Source of the DNA: Paenibacillus popilliae ATCC 14706
GTDB lineage: Bacteria > Bacillota > Bacilli > Paenibacillales > Paenibacillaceae
Length of the DNA: 64,000 nucleotides
Direction: 5' to 3'
NCBI RefSeq assembly: GCF_000315235.1
Contig: NZ_BALG01000027.1
Location: 1 to 64,000 of the forward strand
A model generated the notes under the pieces. That model was not told the DNA's origin, made no database searches, and saw nothing but the letters and a program-made list of their open reading frames with translations. This document shows, in pieces, positions 14,687 through 22,094 of the stretch (position 1 is the first letter of the stretch; each line of letters starts with the position of its first letter). The position numbers were made by a program, and so were the translations under genes.

Positions 14687-15502
14687 ATGTCAATGTTTAT
14701 TAACACGAACGTGGGCGCAATCAATGCTCACCGCAACCTAGGTATGAACAACACAGCCATGGGCAAGACAATGGAAAAGTTGTCTTCCGGCTACCGCATT
14801 AACCGTGCGGCAGACGATGCGGCAGGTCTCGCTATCTCTGAAAAAATGCGTTTCCAAACGGGTGGCATGAAGCAAGCCATGCGCAATGCGCAAGACGGTA
14901 TCTCCCTGCTTCAAACGGCTGAGGGTGCTTTGACGGAAGTACACTCCATGCTGCAACGCTTGAATACGTTGGCTAACCAAGCGGCTACGGGTACTTATGA
15001 TGCGAAAGACCGTGTGAATACACAAAAAGAAGTGGATGCATTGCTCGCGGAAATTACCAGCATTGCGAAGTCCACTTCCTTCAATGGCACCAAATTGCTA
15101 AGTGCAGCCGGCAGCGTTACATTCCAAATCGGTGTTGATAAAACGAACAAGCTTACTACAAAATTTGCTGCAATGGGAAGTACCTCATTGGGACTGAATA
15201 ATTTAAGAATCACTTCTCAAGCAGGTGCAGCTTCCGCGCTTGCTAAAATTGCCAGCGCAATTAATAAGGTGTCTACGCAACGCGCAGATTTTGGTGCGGT
15301 GCAAAACCGGTTGGAACATACCATCAACAACCTGGGTGTAACCGCAGAGAACCTGCATGCTTCCGAGACCCGGATTCGCGAAGCAGACATGGCGAAAGAA
15401 ATGACCGATCTCACTCGCAACCAAATCCTGGTTCAAGCAAGCACAGCTATGCTGGCACAAGCAAACTCTGCGCCACAAAGCGTACTGAAACTTCTTGGAT
15501 AA
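14687..15502 (+). CDS. hag: Flagellin 1
   Basis: A 271-aa short flagellin with only the conserved ends: N-terminal D0/D1 (MSMFINTNVGAINAHRNLGM, LSSGYRINRAADDAAGLAIS) and C-terminal D1/D0 (ESRIREADMAKEM-type helix, ending APQSVLKLLG). The region between residues 150 and 190 is minimal, so little surface-exposed domain is present. Serines and threonines there are the likely O-glycosylation sites for the Maf enzyme downstream. Monocistronic: own SigD promoter, CsrA-type leader and downstream hairpins. Paralogous to the gene at 15802, with most changes between residues 140 and 190. Confidence 0.97.
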   Translation: MSMFINTNVGAINAHRNLGMNNTAMGKTMEKLSSGYRINRAADDAAGLAISEKMRFQTGGMKQAMRNAQDGISLLQTAEGALTEVHSMLQRLNTLANQAATGTYDAKDRVNTQKEVDALLAEITSIAKSTSFNGTKLLSAAGSVTFQIGVDKTNKLTTKFAAMGSTSLGLNNLRITSQAGAASALAKIASAINKVSTQRADFGAVQNRLEHTINNLGVTAENLHASETRIREADMAKEMTDLTRNQILVQASTAMLAQANSAPQSVLKLLG

Positions 15503-15514
15503 TAATCAGCTTCA

Positions 15515-15548
15515 TGACATTTCCGGCCCTGATGGGCTGGAAATGTCA
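15515..15548. terminator. Long hairpin after flagellin 1
   Basis: TGACATTTCCGGCCC and GGGCTGGAAATGTCA pair around a TGAT loop (one mismatch). It lacks a T-tract, so it may protect the 3' end of the abundant flagellin mRNA, with the stronger terminator at 15632 ending transcription. Confidence 0.6.
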
Positions 15549-15580
15549 GATTGAAGATAAACTCCCGCGAAATACTTGGT

Positions 15581-15622
15581 CAATGACTTTGGGGATACCC
15601 CCTTTGATACAAAGAACTTACC
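15581..15622. repeat. Inverted repeat, left copy, before flagellin 2
   Basis: These 42 bases match the reverse complement of 16613-16654 with three mismatches. The repeats bracket a 990-bp segment that holds the promoter, leader and all but the stop codon of flagellin gene 2. The left copy looks like a flagellin 3' end in reverse orientation, because its partner contains a flagellin stop codon. Confidence 0.75.
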
Positions 15623-15631
15623 TAATACTGT

Positions 15632-15680
15632 AACCCGAGAGATGGACACGTTAAAAATGTCCTCTCTCGGGTTATTTCAT
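15632..15680 (+). terminator. Terminator between the flagellin genes
   Basis: AACCCGAGAGA-T-GGACA pairs with TGTCC-T-CTCTCGGGTT around a nine-base loop, giving a stem of about 16 pairs with a T-rich tail. It separates the two flagellin transcripts. Confidence 0.75.
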
Positions 15681-15713
15681 TTTAAAAAAGCATATGTATT
15701 TTTTAAATTGCTA

Positions 15714-15741
15714 TAAAAAAATCATATGTATGATTCGATAT
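15714..15741 (+). promoter_or_regulatory. SigD promoter of flagellin gene 2
   Basis: TAAA (15714-15717), 16 bases, TTCGATAT (15734-15741), one of the best SigD matches in the window. Confidence 0.75.
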
Positions 15742-15749
15742 ATATAATA

Positions 15750-15797
15750 GGCCGAAAGGAAGTGGCCGCATAAGAAATGAAATCATGGAGGATGATG
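15750..15797 (+). promoter_or_regulatory. Flagellin 2 leader with two probable CsrA sites
   Basis: The same design as at 14640: GGCC, loop GAAAGGAAGT, GGCC, then GGAGGATG at the ribosome binding site. The hairpin has been kept in both leaders while surrounding bases differ, which supports a function. Confidence 0.6.
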
Positions 15798-15801
15798 AAG
15801 A

Positions 15802-16617
15802 ATGTCAATGTTTATTAACACGAACGTGGGCGCAATCAATGCTCACCGCAACCTGGGTGCGAGCAACACAGCAATGGGCAAGACAATGGAAAAATTGTCT
15901 TCCGGCTTCCGCATTAACCGTGCGGCCGACGATGCGGCAGGTCTCGCTATCTCGGAAAAAATGCGTTTCCAAATTGGCGGCATGAATCAAGCTATGCGCA
16001 ATGCGCAAGACGGTATCTCCCTGATTCAAACGGCTGAGGGTGCTTTGACGGAAGTCAACTCCATGTTGCAGCGGATGAATACGTTGGCTAACCAAGCGGC
16101 TACGGGTACTTACGATGATAAAGACCGTGAGAATACGCAAAAAGAGATGAATGCGCTGGTAGCGGAAATTAAAAACATTGCTGAGTCCACGAACTTCAAT
16201 GGTATCGACCTGCTGAAAGCAACCGGCAAGGTTACATTCCAAATCGGTGTTGATAATACGAACACGCTTACTGCAAACCTAGCTAATATGGGAGCTACTG
16301 CTTTGGGATTGGCCGGGTTGTCAATTTCTTCTCAAGCAGGCGCAACTTCCGCGCTTGCTAAAATTGCCAGCGCAATTAATACGGTGTCTACGCAACGCGC
16401 AGATTTTGGTGCGGTGCAAAACCGTTTGGAACACACCATCAACAACCTGGGTGTAACGGCAGAGAATCTGTCTGCTTCCGAGTCCCGGATTCGCGAAGCG
16501 GATATGGCCAAAGAAATGACCGATTTCACACGGAACCAAATCCTGGTTCAAGCCGGCACATCGATGTTGGCACAAGCGAACTCTGCACCGCAAAACGTAC
16601 TGAAGTTGTTAGGGTAA
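15802..16617 (+). CDS. hag: Flagellin 2
   Basis: A 271-aa flagellin nearly the same as flagellin 1 in its first 120 and last 90 residues (MSMFINTNVGAINAHRNLGA at the start, QNVLKLLG at the end), differing mainly in the central 140-190 region (ATGKVTFQIGVDNTNTLTAN, MGATALGLAGLSISSQAG). It has its own SigD promoter and CsrA-type leader. Its stop codon lies inside the right inverted repeat and its terminator follows at once. Two co-oriented flagellins allow mixed filaments or recombination between copies; the relic at 14338 is most like this gene. Confidence 0.97.
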   Translation: MSMFINTNVGAINAHRNLGASNTAMGKTMEKLSSGFRINRAADDAAGLAISEKMRFQIGGMNQAMRNAQDGISLIQTAEGALTEVNSMLQRMNTLANQAATGTYDDKDRENTQKEMNALVAEIKNIAESTNFNGIDLLKATGKVTFQIGVDNTNTLTANLANMGATALGLAGLSISSQAGATSALAKIASAINTVSTQRADFGAVQNRLEHTINNLGVTAENLSASESRIREADMAKEMTDFTRNQILVQAGTSMLAQANSAPQNVLKLLG

Positions 16618-16654
16618 GTTCTTTGTATCAAAGGGGGTGTCCCAAATGTCATTG
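16613..16654. repeat. Inverted repeat, right copy, at the end of flagellin 2
   Basis: Reverse complement of 15581-15622 with three mismatches over 42 bases. It begins in the last codon of flagellin 2, contains its stop codon and takes in the first arm of the terminator. Confidence 0.75.
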
Positions 16655-16680
16655 AAAATGACGGGGGACACCCCCTTTTC
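16630..16680 (+). terminator. Terminator of flagellin gene 2
   Basis: AAAGGGGGTGTCCC pairs with GGGGGACACCCCCTTTT across a loop that contains a second small hairpin (GTCATT, GAAAATGAC). Strong stem followed by TTTTCTATT. Confidence 0.85.
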
Positions 16681-16770
16681 TATTAAAATAGAGCGAAGGA
16701 ATGCATAGAGGCTCTGATGCTAGATTTTACATTGGACACAGAGAACCGAGAATGCGACAATAACAGCATA

Positions 16771-16854
16771 ACTACGCAAGGAAAGCAAACGCCGCAAGGT
16801 CGCAAGAAAGTCCTATTTAAGAAATGACCGGGAATGGCCGATATAAAGCGTAGT
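16771..16854 (+). ncRNA. Candidate structured leader, c-di-GMP-I riboswitch-like
   Basis: ACTACGC (16771-16777) and GCGTAGT (16848-16854) can form a closing stem. Inside are AGGA and TCCT (a second stem), GCAAAC, a GCC-GCAA-GGT stem with a GNRA loop, and CGCAAGAAAG. These resemble in order the GCAAAC, GNRA-capped P2 and CGCAAAG elements of GEMM-I, and ATGACCGGGAATGGCCGA later on recalls its P3 side. The spacing is off and P3 is not clear, so this is a tentative match. A SigD-type promoter overlaps it, which would produce a transcript lacking the fold. Confidence 0.35.
16818..16844 (+). promoter_or_regulatory. SigD promoter of the flagellin glycosylation operon
   Basis: TAAG (16818-16821), 15 bases, GCCGATAT (16837-16844): the -10 box is a perfect SigD match and the spacing is ideal. 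It places the 196-aa protein, Maf and the pse genes under the same sigma factor as flagellin. Confidence 0.7.
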
Positions 16855-16880
16855 AGTTATAAACACAAGGGTGTGATGTT

Positions 16881-17471
16881 TTGAAGATTAGTGTTGATGG
16901 AGCTTGGGAGGAGCAGGAGTTTCATTCTGCGCAAGAAGTCAATGATTTTTGGGAAACAAGAACGAAACCGATAGTAGAAGCGGATCGTCTCATTTATTAT
17001 GTTCAAATTGATGGCCATCCGTATTATAGCGATTATGAATCGATCCTACTGGACAATTATTATCGTATTCATGAAATACATATCGTTACCCATACAAAAC
17101 AAGAATGTTTTACGATTACACTGGAGGATTTGAAAACCTATTTGCCGAGAGTGGTTAATGAAATCCCCGGTATTGCGGAGAAATTATATGCAGAAGAAAT
17201 AAATGATATAGGCGCGCTGATTACTCCGATCATCGATTCTTTACAATGGATGGTGAGCGCCTTGGAGTTTGCTTATGCAATCAGTGAAAAAGTAAAGGAT
17301 ACCAGCGGAATACGGCAATCTCTTGAGCATTTGTATAAAAATATTGAATCCTTTGTGGAGAAATTCCATGACCAATTGAGTTGGAATAATTACGTTGGTG
17401 TATCGGACCTTCTCCAATACGAGCTAGTTCCTATACTGGAAGATTGGATTCATGAAGTAGGTAAGGAGTGA
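16881..17471 (+). CDS. Unknown 196-aa protein preceding Maf
   Basis: TTG 16881 is the start, after AAGGGTGTGA. A soluble, acidic protein without signal peptide. Residues 1-70 (MKISVDGAWEEQEFHSAQEV, RLIYYVQIDGHPYYSDYESI) look beta-rich; residues 100-196 are helical (IDSLQWMVSALEFAYAISEK). I do not recognise a family. The seven-base spacing to the Maf gene and the shared SigD promoter suggest it assists flagellin glycosylation, for example by presenting flagellin to Maf, but this is inference from position. Confidence 0.7.
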   Translation: MKISVDGAWEEQEFHSAQEVNDFWETRTKPIVEADRLIYYVQIDGHPYYSDYESILLDNYYRIHEIHIVTHTKQECFTITLEDLKTYLPRVVNEIPGIAEKLYAEEINDIGALITPIIDSLQWMVSALEFAYAISEKVKDTSGIRQSLEHLYKNIESFVEKFHDQLSWNNYVGVSDLLQYELVPILEDWIHEVGKE

Positions 17472-17477
17472 GCGATA

Positions 17478-19358
17478 TTGGATTTTTTATTATCAAATAC
17501 AAAGGTCCTAAAGAAACACTTTCCGCAAGTCGCAGAATTGCTTGAAGCAAGCCCGGTAGATAGCAGCAGATATCGTACGATTACCTCTCGTGACGGCAGC
17601 CCCAATATGGAAATGCAAAAGGATGACAGGGTTGTCGCTGTACATAGCTTGTATCATCCGGAAAGGGAAGCCGCAGGCTGGCTCAAGTCTATCGAAGCGA
17701 GGCTGGAACATTGTAGTCACGTATTAGTTGTCGGACTAGGGCTAGGCTATCATGTACAGGTTCTGCTACATAAATATCCGATGAAGAAATATTATATTTA
17801 TGAACCGGATATTCAAATACTGCATCAGGCATTAAAACTTCGCGATGTAACCGATATAGTATGCCATCCCAGTATGGTCACATTGGCAGTTGGAGAAGAC
17901 GATTATGTACGGGCTCAACTTTTTAACGCTATTTCAAGTTCAGTGACAGATAAGTTTGAAGAAGTGACGATCCCCATTTATAAGCAATTATTTGGCGAGA
18001 CGCTCGACAAACTTCATACGATGTCAAAGCAAATCTTGCTGCAATATCGAGCGAATTATGTAACGCAACATTGGTTTGAAAAAACATGGTTCCAAAATAG
18101 TATCTATAATATCGATAAAGTGTTGGCATCTAAGCCGATCGGTTCACTTGAAAAATGTTGCAGTGACATCCCTGCGATTATCATTGGTTCGGGCCCCTCA
18201 TTGAGGGAGGATATTGAATATATCAAAATGCTGGGGAACAAGGCCCTGATAATCGCTGCGGGATCGAGTGTGCAAGCTTTAGTACATTATGGTATTGAAC
18301 CACATCTCGTCATTTCGATGGATGGAGGAGAACCGAACCTAAAGGTATTTGAAAATGTAGATACGACGCATATTCCATTGTTATTTGCCACGATGATACA
18401 TCATGGTATCGTTGAGCAGAATCATAGATGGAGATTATCTACAAGACTTAATCTTGATCAAGTAACTCCCTATCTATTCTCTAACAGCGAAAATATCGGG
18501 CCTTCCTTTATCTCCACGGGATCCGTTACAGGGACGTGCATTCAATTTGCGGCTTTTATCGGCTGCAAACAGATTTATTTGGCGGGTCAAGACCTTTCTT
18601 ATCCTAATGATGAGTACTATTCGGATGGCGTGAACCATCTTGCAGCAGAAGCAAAGAAAAGTACCATTGAAGCAGCAAGTGAATGGATAGAAAACGTTCA
18701 TGGCGGACAGAACCGCACGACAGAAAAAATGCTAGTGACATTAAAAGATATCGAAATCTTGCTATCGGCATTCACGGATATTGAATTTATTAATACGTCG
18801 AGCAAGGGGGCGGCCATTCAGCATACGGTTTTTAGACCGATGAAAGAGTGTGTGGAGGATGTATTGAGCCTTCCGGATCGGGAGAAGGATTGGTTTAAGC
18901 AACTTATTGATGATATGCCTGCTTATAGCGAACAACAAATTGGCACCGTTGCAGCAAAGCTGCAAAGCGAGCTGCAGTCACTGAAGCAATTAAATCATAA
19001 GATAAACAATATCATCGAACAGATCTCCGAACTTGAGCACTTGAATCCGGGTCAAAAAGAGAAACGGAGTAAATTATTACGGAAATTAAATAAACAATGG
19101 GGTCAAGTGACGGGCAGCGGCAGTTTTCAATCCTATATTTCATTTGCATTGGAAACTCCTTTGTCGCAATATATGCGTTATGTACCTGACATCGTTAATG
19201 AAGGCAATGAATTCAGAAAAGCGAAACTTATTGTCGAGCATCTCGGAAAATTGGCTGTACGTATTTTGGAATTCATTCCGTTTGCAGAGCAATGCATAAA
19301 TGAAGCGGCAAAACGGGTAGACAAGCTAGTGAATGGAGCAGAGAGCGCGTATGCATAA
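17478..19358 (+). CDS. maf: Maf-type motility accessory glycosyltransferase (DUF115)
   Basis: A 626-aa cytoplasmic protein; TTG 17478 follows AAGGAGTGAG. Maf enzymes move nonulosonic acids such as pseudaminic acid from CMP to Ser/Thr of flagellin. The N-terminal domain has a Rossmann-like segment (HVLVVGLGLGYHVQVLLHKY, IYEPDIQILHQAL). The central DUF115 domain begins about residue 230 with AIIIGSGPSLREDIEYIK, followed by VISMDGGEPN and FISTGSVTGTCIQFA. The C-terminal 180 residues are helical. It is followed by the genes that make its sugar donor, and the flagellins are 1 kb upstream. Confidence 0.92.
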   Translation: MDFLLSNTKVLKKHFPQVAELLEASPVDSSRYRTITSRDGSPNMEMQKDDRVVAVHSLYHPEREAAGWLKSIEARLEHCSHVLVVGLGLGYHVQVLLHKYPMKKYYIYEPDIQILHQALKLRDVTDIVCHPSMVTLAVGEDDYVRAQLFNAISSSVTDKFEEVTIPIYKQLFGETLDKLHTMSKQILLQYRANYVTQHWFEKTWFQNSIYNIDKVLASKPIGSLEKCCSDIPAIIIGSGPSLREDIEYIKMLGNKALIIAAGSSVQALVHYGIEPHLVISMDGGEPNLKVFENVDTTHIPLLFATMIHHGIVEQNHRWRLSTRLNLDQVTPYLFSNSENIGPSFISTGSVTGTCIQFAAFIGCKQIYLAGQDLSYPNDEYYSDGVNHLAAEAKKSTIEAASEWIENVHGGQNRTTEKMLVTLKDIEILLSAFTDIEFINTSSKGAAIQHTVFRPMKECVEDVLSLPDREKDWFKQLIDDMPAYSEQQIGTVAAKLQSELQSLKQLNHKINNIIEQISELEHLNPGQKEKRSKLLRKLNKQWGQVTGSGSFQSYISFALETPLSQYMRYVPDIVNEGNEFRKAKLIVEHLGKLAVRILEFIPFAEQCINEAAKRVDKLVNGAESAYA

Positions 19359-20379
19359 TTTTTTTTGCGGCAAAAAGATTTTGATTATCGGCGGAACAGG
19401 AACGATAGGCACAGGGCTTTTGGATCACTTGTTGGCATGCCGTCCGGCTGTCATTCGCGTGTTTAGCCGGGATGAATATAAACAGTTCAAATTACAACAA
19501 CAATATAGAGAATATAGCAATATTCGTTATCTGATCGGAGATGTAAGGGATTATCAACGAATGGTCCGAGCGATGGAAGATGTCGACTATGTATTCCATG
19601 TCGCGGCGATGAAGCATGTTCCTGCTTGCGAGTACAACCCTTTTGAGGCCGTGCAGACCAATATTATGGGCACCCAACATGTCATTCAGGCATCCTTGGA
19701 GTGCGGAGTCCAGAAAACGATTTTTACGAGCACGGATAAAGCCATCGCTCCAACGAATACATATGGAGCATCAAAATTAATGGCAGAACGGCTCATTGCG
19801 GCTGCCCAATATCAAGCGGGCACCAAAAAAACAGTGTTCGCTGCGGTCCGTTTTGGCAATGTGATGGGTTCAAGAGGTTCTGTTATCCCTTTGTTCAGGC
19901 AACAAATTGCCGAGAATCGCAGGATAACGGTCACATGCAAAGAAATGACCCGCTTTATGATGACCCAACAGCAGGCAACCGAATTAACCTTAAAAGCAAT
20001 GATGCTGGCGATTGGCGGTGAAGTGTTTGTCCTTAAAATGCCGGTTATTCGTCTTCAGGATCTTGCTGGCCAAATCATTGAACAAGAGGTGCGCAAAGGA
20101 ATTTCTCCAGAGTCCGTTCATATCGAAGAAATCGGCTTGCGCCCCGGGGAAAAAATGTACGAGGAACTGATGACGATTGAGGAGTCCAAACATGCGCTTG
20201 AAACGGAAGACATGTTCATTATTCCGAACGCCTTCATAAAGTCACAGCCCTATGAAGGAGCTAGACCCGCCCAAGCAAGAAATTATAGTTCTGCAGATGT
20301 GGAGCCTGTGACTGCGACACAGCTTGAACAATTACTATTGCAGAGCGGCATGATCGAGGAGGGTGGCAAAGGTTTGTGA
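19351..20379 (+). CDS. pseB: PseB-like UDP-GlcNAc 4,6-dehydratase
   Basis: About 342 aa from ATG 19351, which overlaps the maf stop; ATG 19333 is an alternative. Short-chain dehydrogenase fold with the NAD site GGTGTIGTGLLDHL, the catalytic TSTDKA...YGASK stretch (STDKAIAPTNTYGASKLMAE) and FGNVMGSRGSVIPLF. In the family this is the inverting 4,6-dehydratase/5-epimerase that starts pseudaminic acid synthesis. CapD-type retaining dehydratases look similar, but the context (pseC, F, H, I, G) favours PseB. Confidence 0.88.
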   Translation: MHNFFCGKKILIIGGTGTIGTGLLDHLLACRPAVIRVFSRDEYKQFKLQQQYREYSNIRYLIGDVRDYQRMVRAMEDVDYVFHVAAMKHVPACEYNPFEAVQTNIMGTQHVIQASLECGVQKTIFTSTDKAIAPTNTYGASKLMAERLIAAAQYQAGTKKTVFAAVRFGNVMGSRGSVIPLFRQQIAENRRITVTCKEMTRFMMTQQQATELTLKAMMLAIGGEVFVLKMPVIRLQDLAGQIIEQEVRKGISPESVHIEEIGLRPGEKMYEELMTIEESKHALETEDMFIIPNAFIKSQPYEGARPAQARNYSSADVEPVTATQLEQLLLQSGMIEEGGKGL

Positions 20380-21101
20380 GACTGGTTACCATTATACAAG
20401 CAAGAATGGGATCGACGAGGCTCCCGGGGAAAGTAATGTTGCCATTGGGAGATACCATTGTTCTGGACTATGTTGTAAACCGATGCCGTCGGATCAAAGG
20501 GGTAGATGAGGTCGTCGTAGCCACTTCAACGGAGCGGGCTGACGACAAAATCGAGCAGTGGTGCAAGGAACATCATATTCCCTGCTCGCGCGGCCCGCAA
20601 GACGATGTTTTGGCAAGGTACTATCAATGCGCTCAAGAATGGGAAGCCGATACTATTTTTCGAGTGACATCCGACTGCCCATTTGTAGACTATAACATGG
20701 CGTCACATATTGTCGATGAGATGCAACGGTCGGCATATGATATCATCAAAGTGGAAGGTCAATTACCGAGAGGGTTGGTTGCAGAACTATTTTCGTTCCG
20801 GACCCTGGATTATATGAACAAGCATGGTGTGGAGGCGCGACATCGGGAGCATGTAACCTATTATGCGTATGAACATCCTGATCAATTTCATACGGGGTAT
20901 TTTTTTGCTGATAAAAACCTTCAGCACCCGCAGCTTCGAATGACGTTAGATACTGCGGAAGACTACAAATTGTGCCAATGGATAGCTCAACATTTTACGT
21001 CTGACTTAGTAACACCTTCAAGTGAGGTCATCTCTTATTTGCTAGAACATCCAGAGATTGCTGCAATAAATGCACACGTTGAACAGAAGAGAGTCATCTG
21101 A
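20376..21101 (+). CDS. pseF: PseF/SpsF-type CMP-sugar cytidylyltransferase
   Basis: A 241-aa protein; GTG 20376 overlaps the pseB stop. Nucleotidyltransferase fold with the opening IIQARMGSTRLPGKVMLPLG, which binds CTP, and the acidic metal-binding stretch VTSDCPFVD. It should join CMP to pseudaminic acid, giving the donor used by Maf. This SpsF-like form is common in Gram-positive pse operons. Start overlap suggests coupling with pseB. Confidence 0.85.
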   Translation: MRLVTIIQARMGSTRLPGKVMLPLGDTIVLDYVVNRCRRIKGVDEVVVATSTERADDKIEQWCKEHHIPCSRGPQDDVLARYYQCAQEWEADTIFRVTSDCPFVDYNMASHIVDEMQRSAYDIIKVEGQLPRGLVAELFSFRTLDYMNKHGVEARHREHVTYYAYEHPDQFHTGYFFADKNLQHPQLRMTLDTAEDYKLCQWIAQHFTSDLVTPSSEVISYLLEHPEIAAINAHVEQKRVI

Positions 21102-21121
21102 TTCATGACAGGAGGGCCACA

Positions 21122-22069
21122 ATGAATATTTTATTAACTGGTGGAGCAGGTTTTATTGGCAGATGGGTCGCTAAAAAGCTTCTTGCAGATGGGCATCGCG
21201 TATGGGTGTTGGATGACTTATCGAATGGAAGCGAAGGCAATCTAGACGAATTCCGAAGCCATGAATATTTTATGGGCTTAATAAAAGGAACAATCTTGGA
21301 TGAACAATTGTTGCGTTCCCTGTTTGAAGAGCATCAATTTCAACTATGCTATCATTTGGGTGCTTCGATTAACGTCCAGGATTCAATTGACGATCCAAGA
21401 ACGACATTTAACAACGATACGGTAGGTACCTTTTATGTGCTGGAGCAGTGCCGAAAATATAATACGAAAGTGGTCTTCATGAGTACGTGCATGGTGTATG
21501 ATGCCTGCACAGATCAGATTGGAATTACCGAATTGCATCCTACGAAGCCGGCATCTCCGTATGCGGGAGCCAAAATTTCGGCGGAGAACATGGTCCTTTC
21601 CTATTTCTATGCATACGGTTTGCCTGCTGTTGTTGTCAGACCGTTTAATACCTATGGGCCATTCCAGAAAACAGGCGGAGAGGGCGGAGTTGTCGCTATT
21701 TTCATCAAAAACAAACTGGATGGAAAACATTTGAGTATATACGGAGAAGGATCCCAAACGAGAGATTTATTATATGTAGAAGATTGTGCGCGGTTTGTCG
21801 TTGAAGCTGGGTATAGTGATAAAGTAAATGGTCATATTATGAATGCCGGGCTTGGAAGGGACATATCGATGAATGATTTGGCTTTATTAGTCGTTGGAGA
21901 TCCTTCCCGGATTACACATGTGCCACATATCCATCCGCAGAGTGAAATACAGAAGCTGCTGTGCAATAACACTAAGGCCGAAAAATTGCTTGGTTGGAAG
22001 CCTTTCGTGACGCTTGAAGAGGGAATTGGGCGAACAGAGGAATGGATTAAACATTCAAGAATGATTTGA
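21122..22069 (+). CDS. Additional NAD-dependent sugar epimerase/dehydratase
   Basis: A 315-aa extended short-chain dehydrogenase: GGAGFIGRWVAKKLL for NAD, STCMVYDAC and YAGAKISAENM (catalytic Tyr-x3-Lys), then NTYGPFQKTGGEGGVV. ATG 21122 follows AGGAGG. It is not needed for the standard six-step pseudaminic acid pathway, so it may make a different sugar, modify the nonulosonate, or give a stereoisomer. Substrate cannot be read from sequence. Confidence 0.85.
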   Translation: MNILLTGGAGFIGRWVAKKLLADGHRVWVLDDLSNGSEGNLDEFRSHEYFMGLIKGTILDEQLLRSLFEEHQFQLCYHLGASINVQDSIDDPRTTFNNDTVGTFYVLEQCRKYNTKVVFMSTCMVYDACTDQIGITELHPTKPASPYAGAKISAENMVLSYFYAYGLPAVVVRPFNTYGPFQKTGGEGGVVAIFIKNKLDGKHLSIYGEGSQTRDLLYVEDCARFVVEAGYSDKVNGHIMNAGLGRDISMNDLALLVVGDPSRITHVPHIHPQSEIQKLLCNNTKAEKLLGWKPFVTLEEGIGRTEEWIKHSRMI

Positions 22070-22094
22070 TGTGCCGCAGGAGATGAAGAAAATC

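Noticed and set aside
15581-16654. The flagellin-flanking inverted repeats as insertion sequence ends
   Set aside because: The enclosed DNA is a flagellin gene with its own promoter, and there is no transposase or target duplication.
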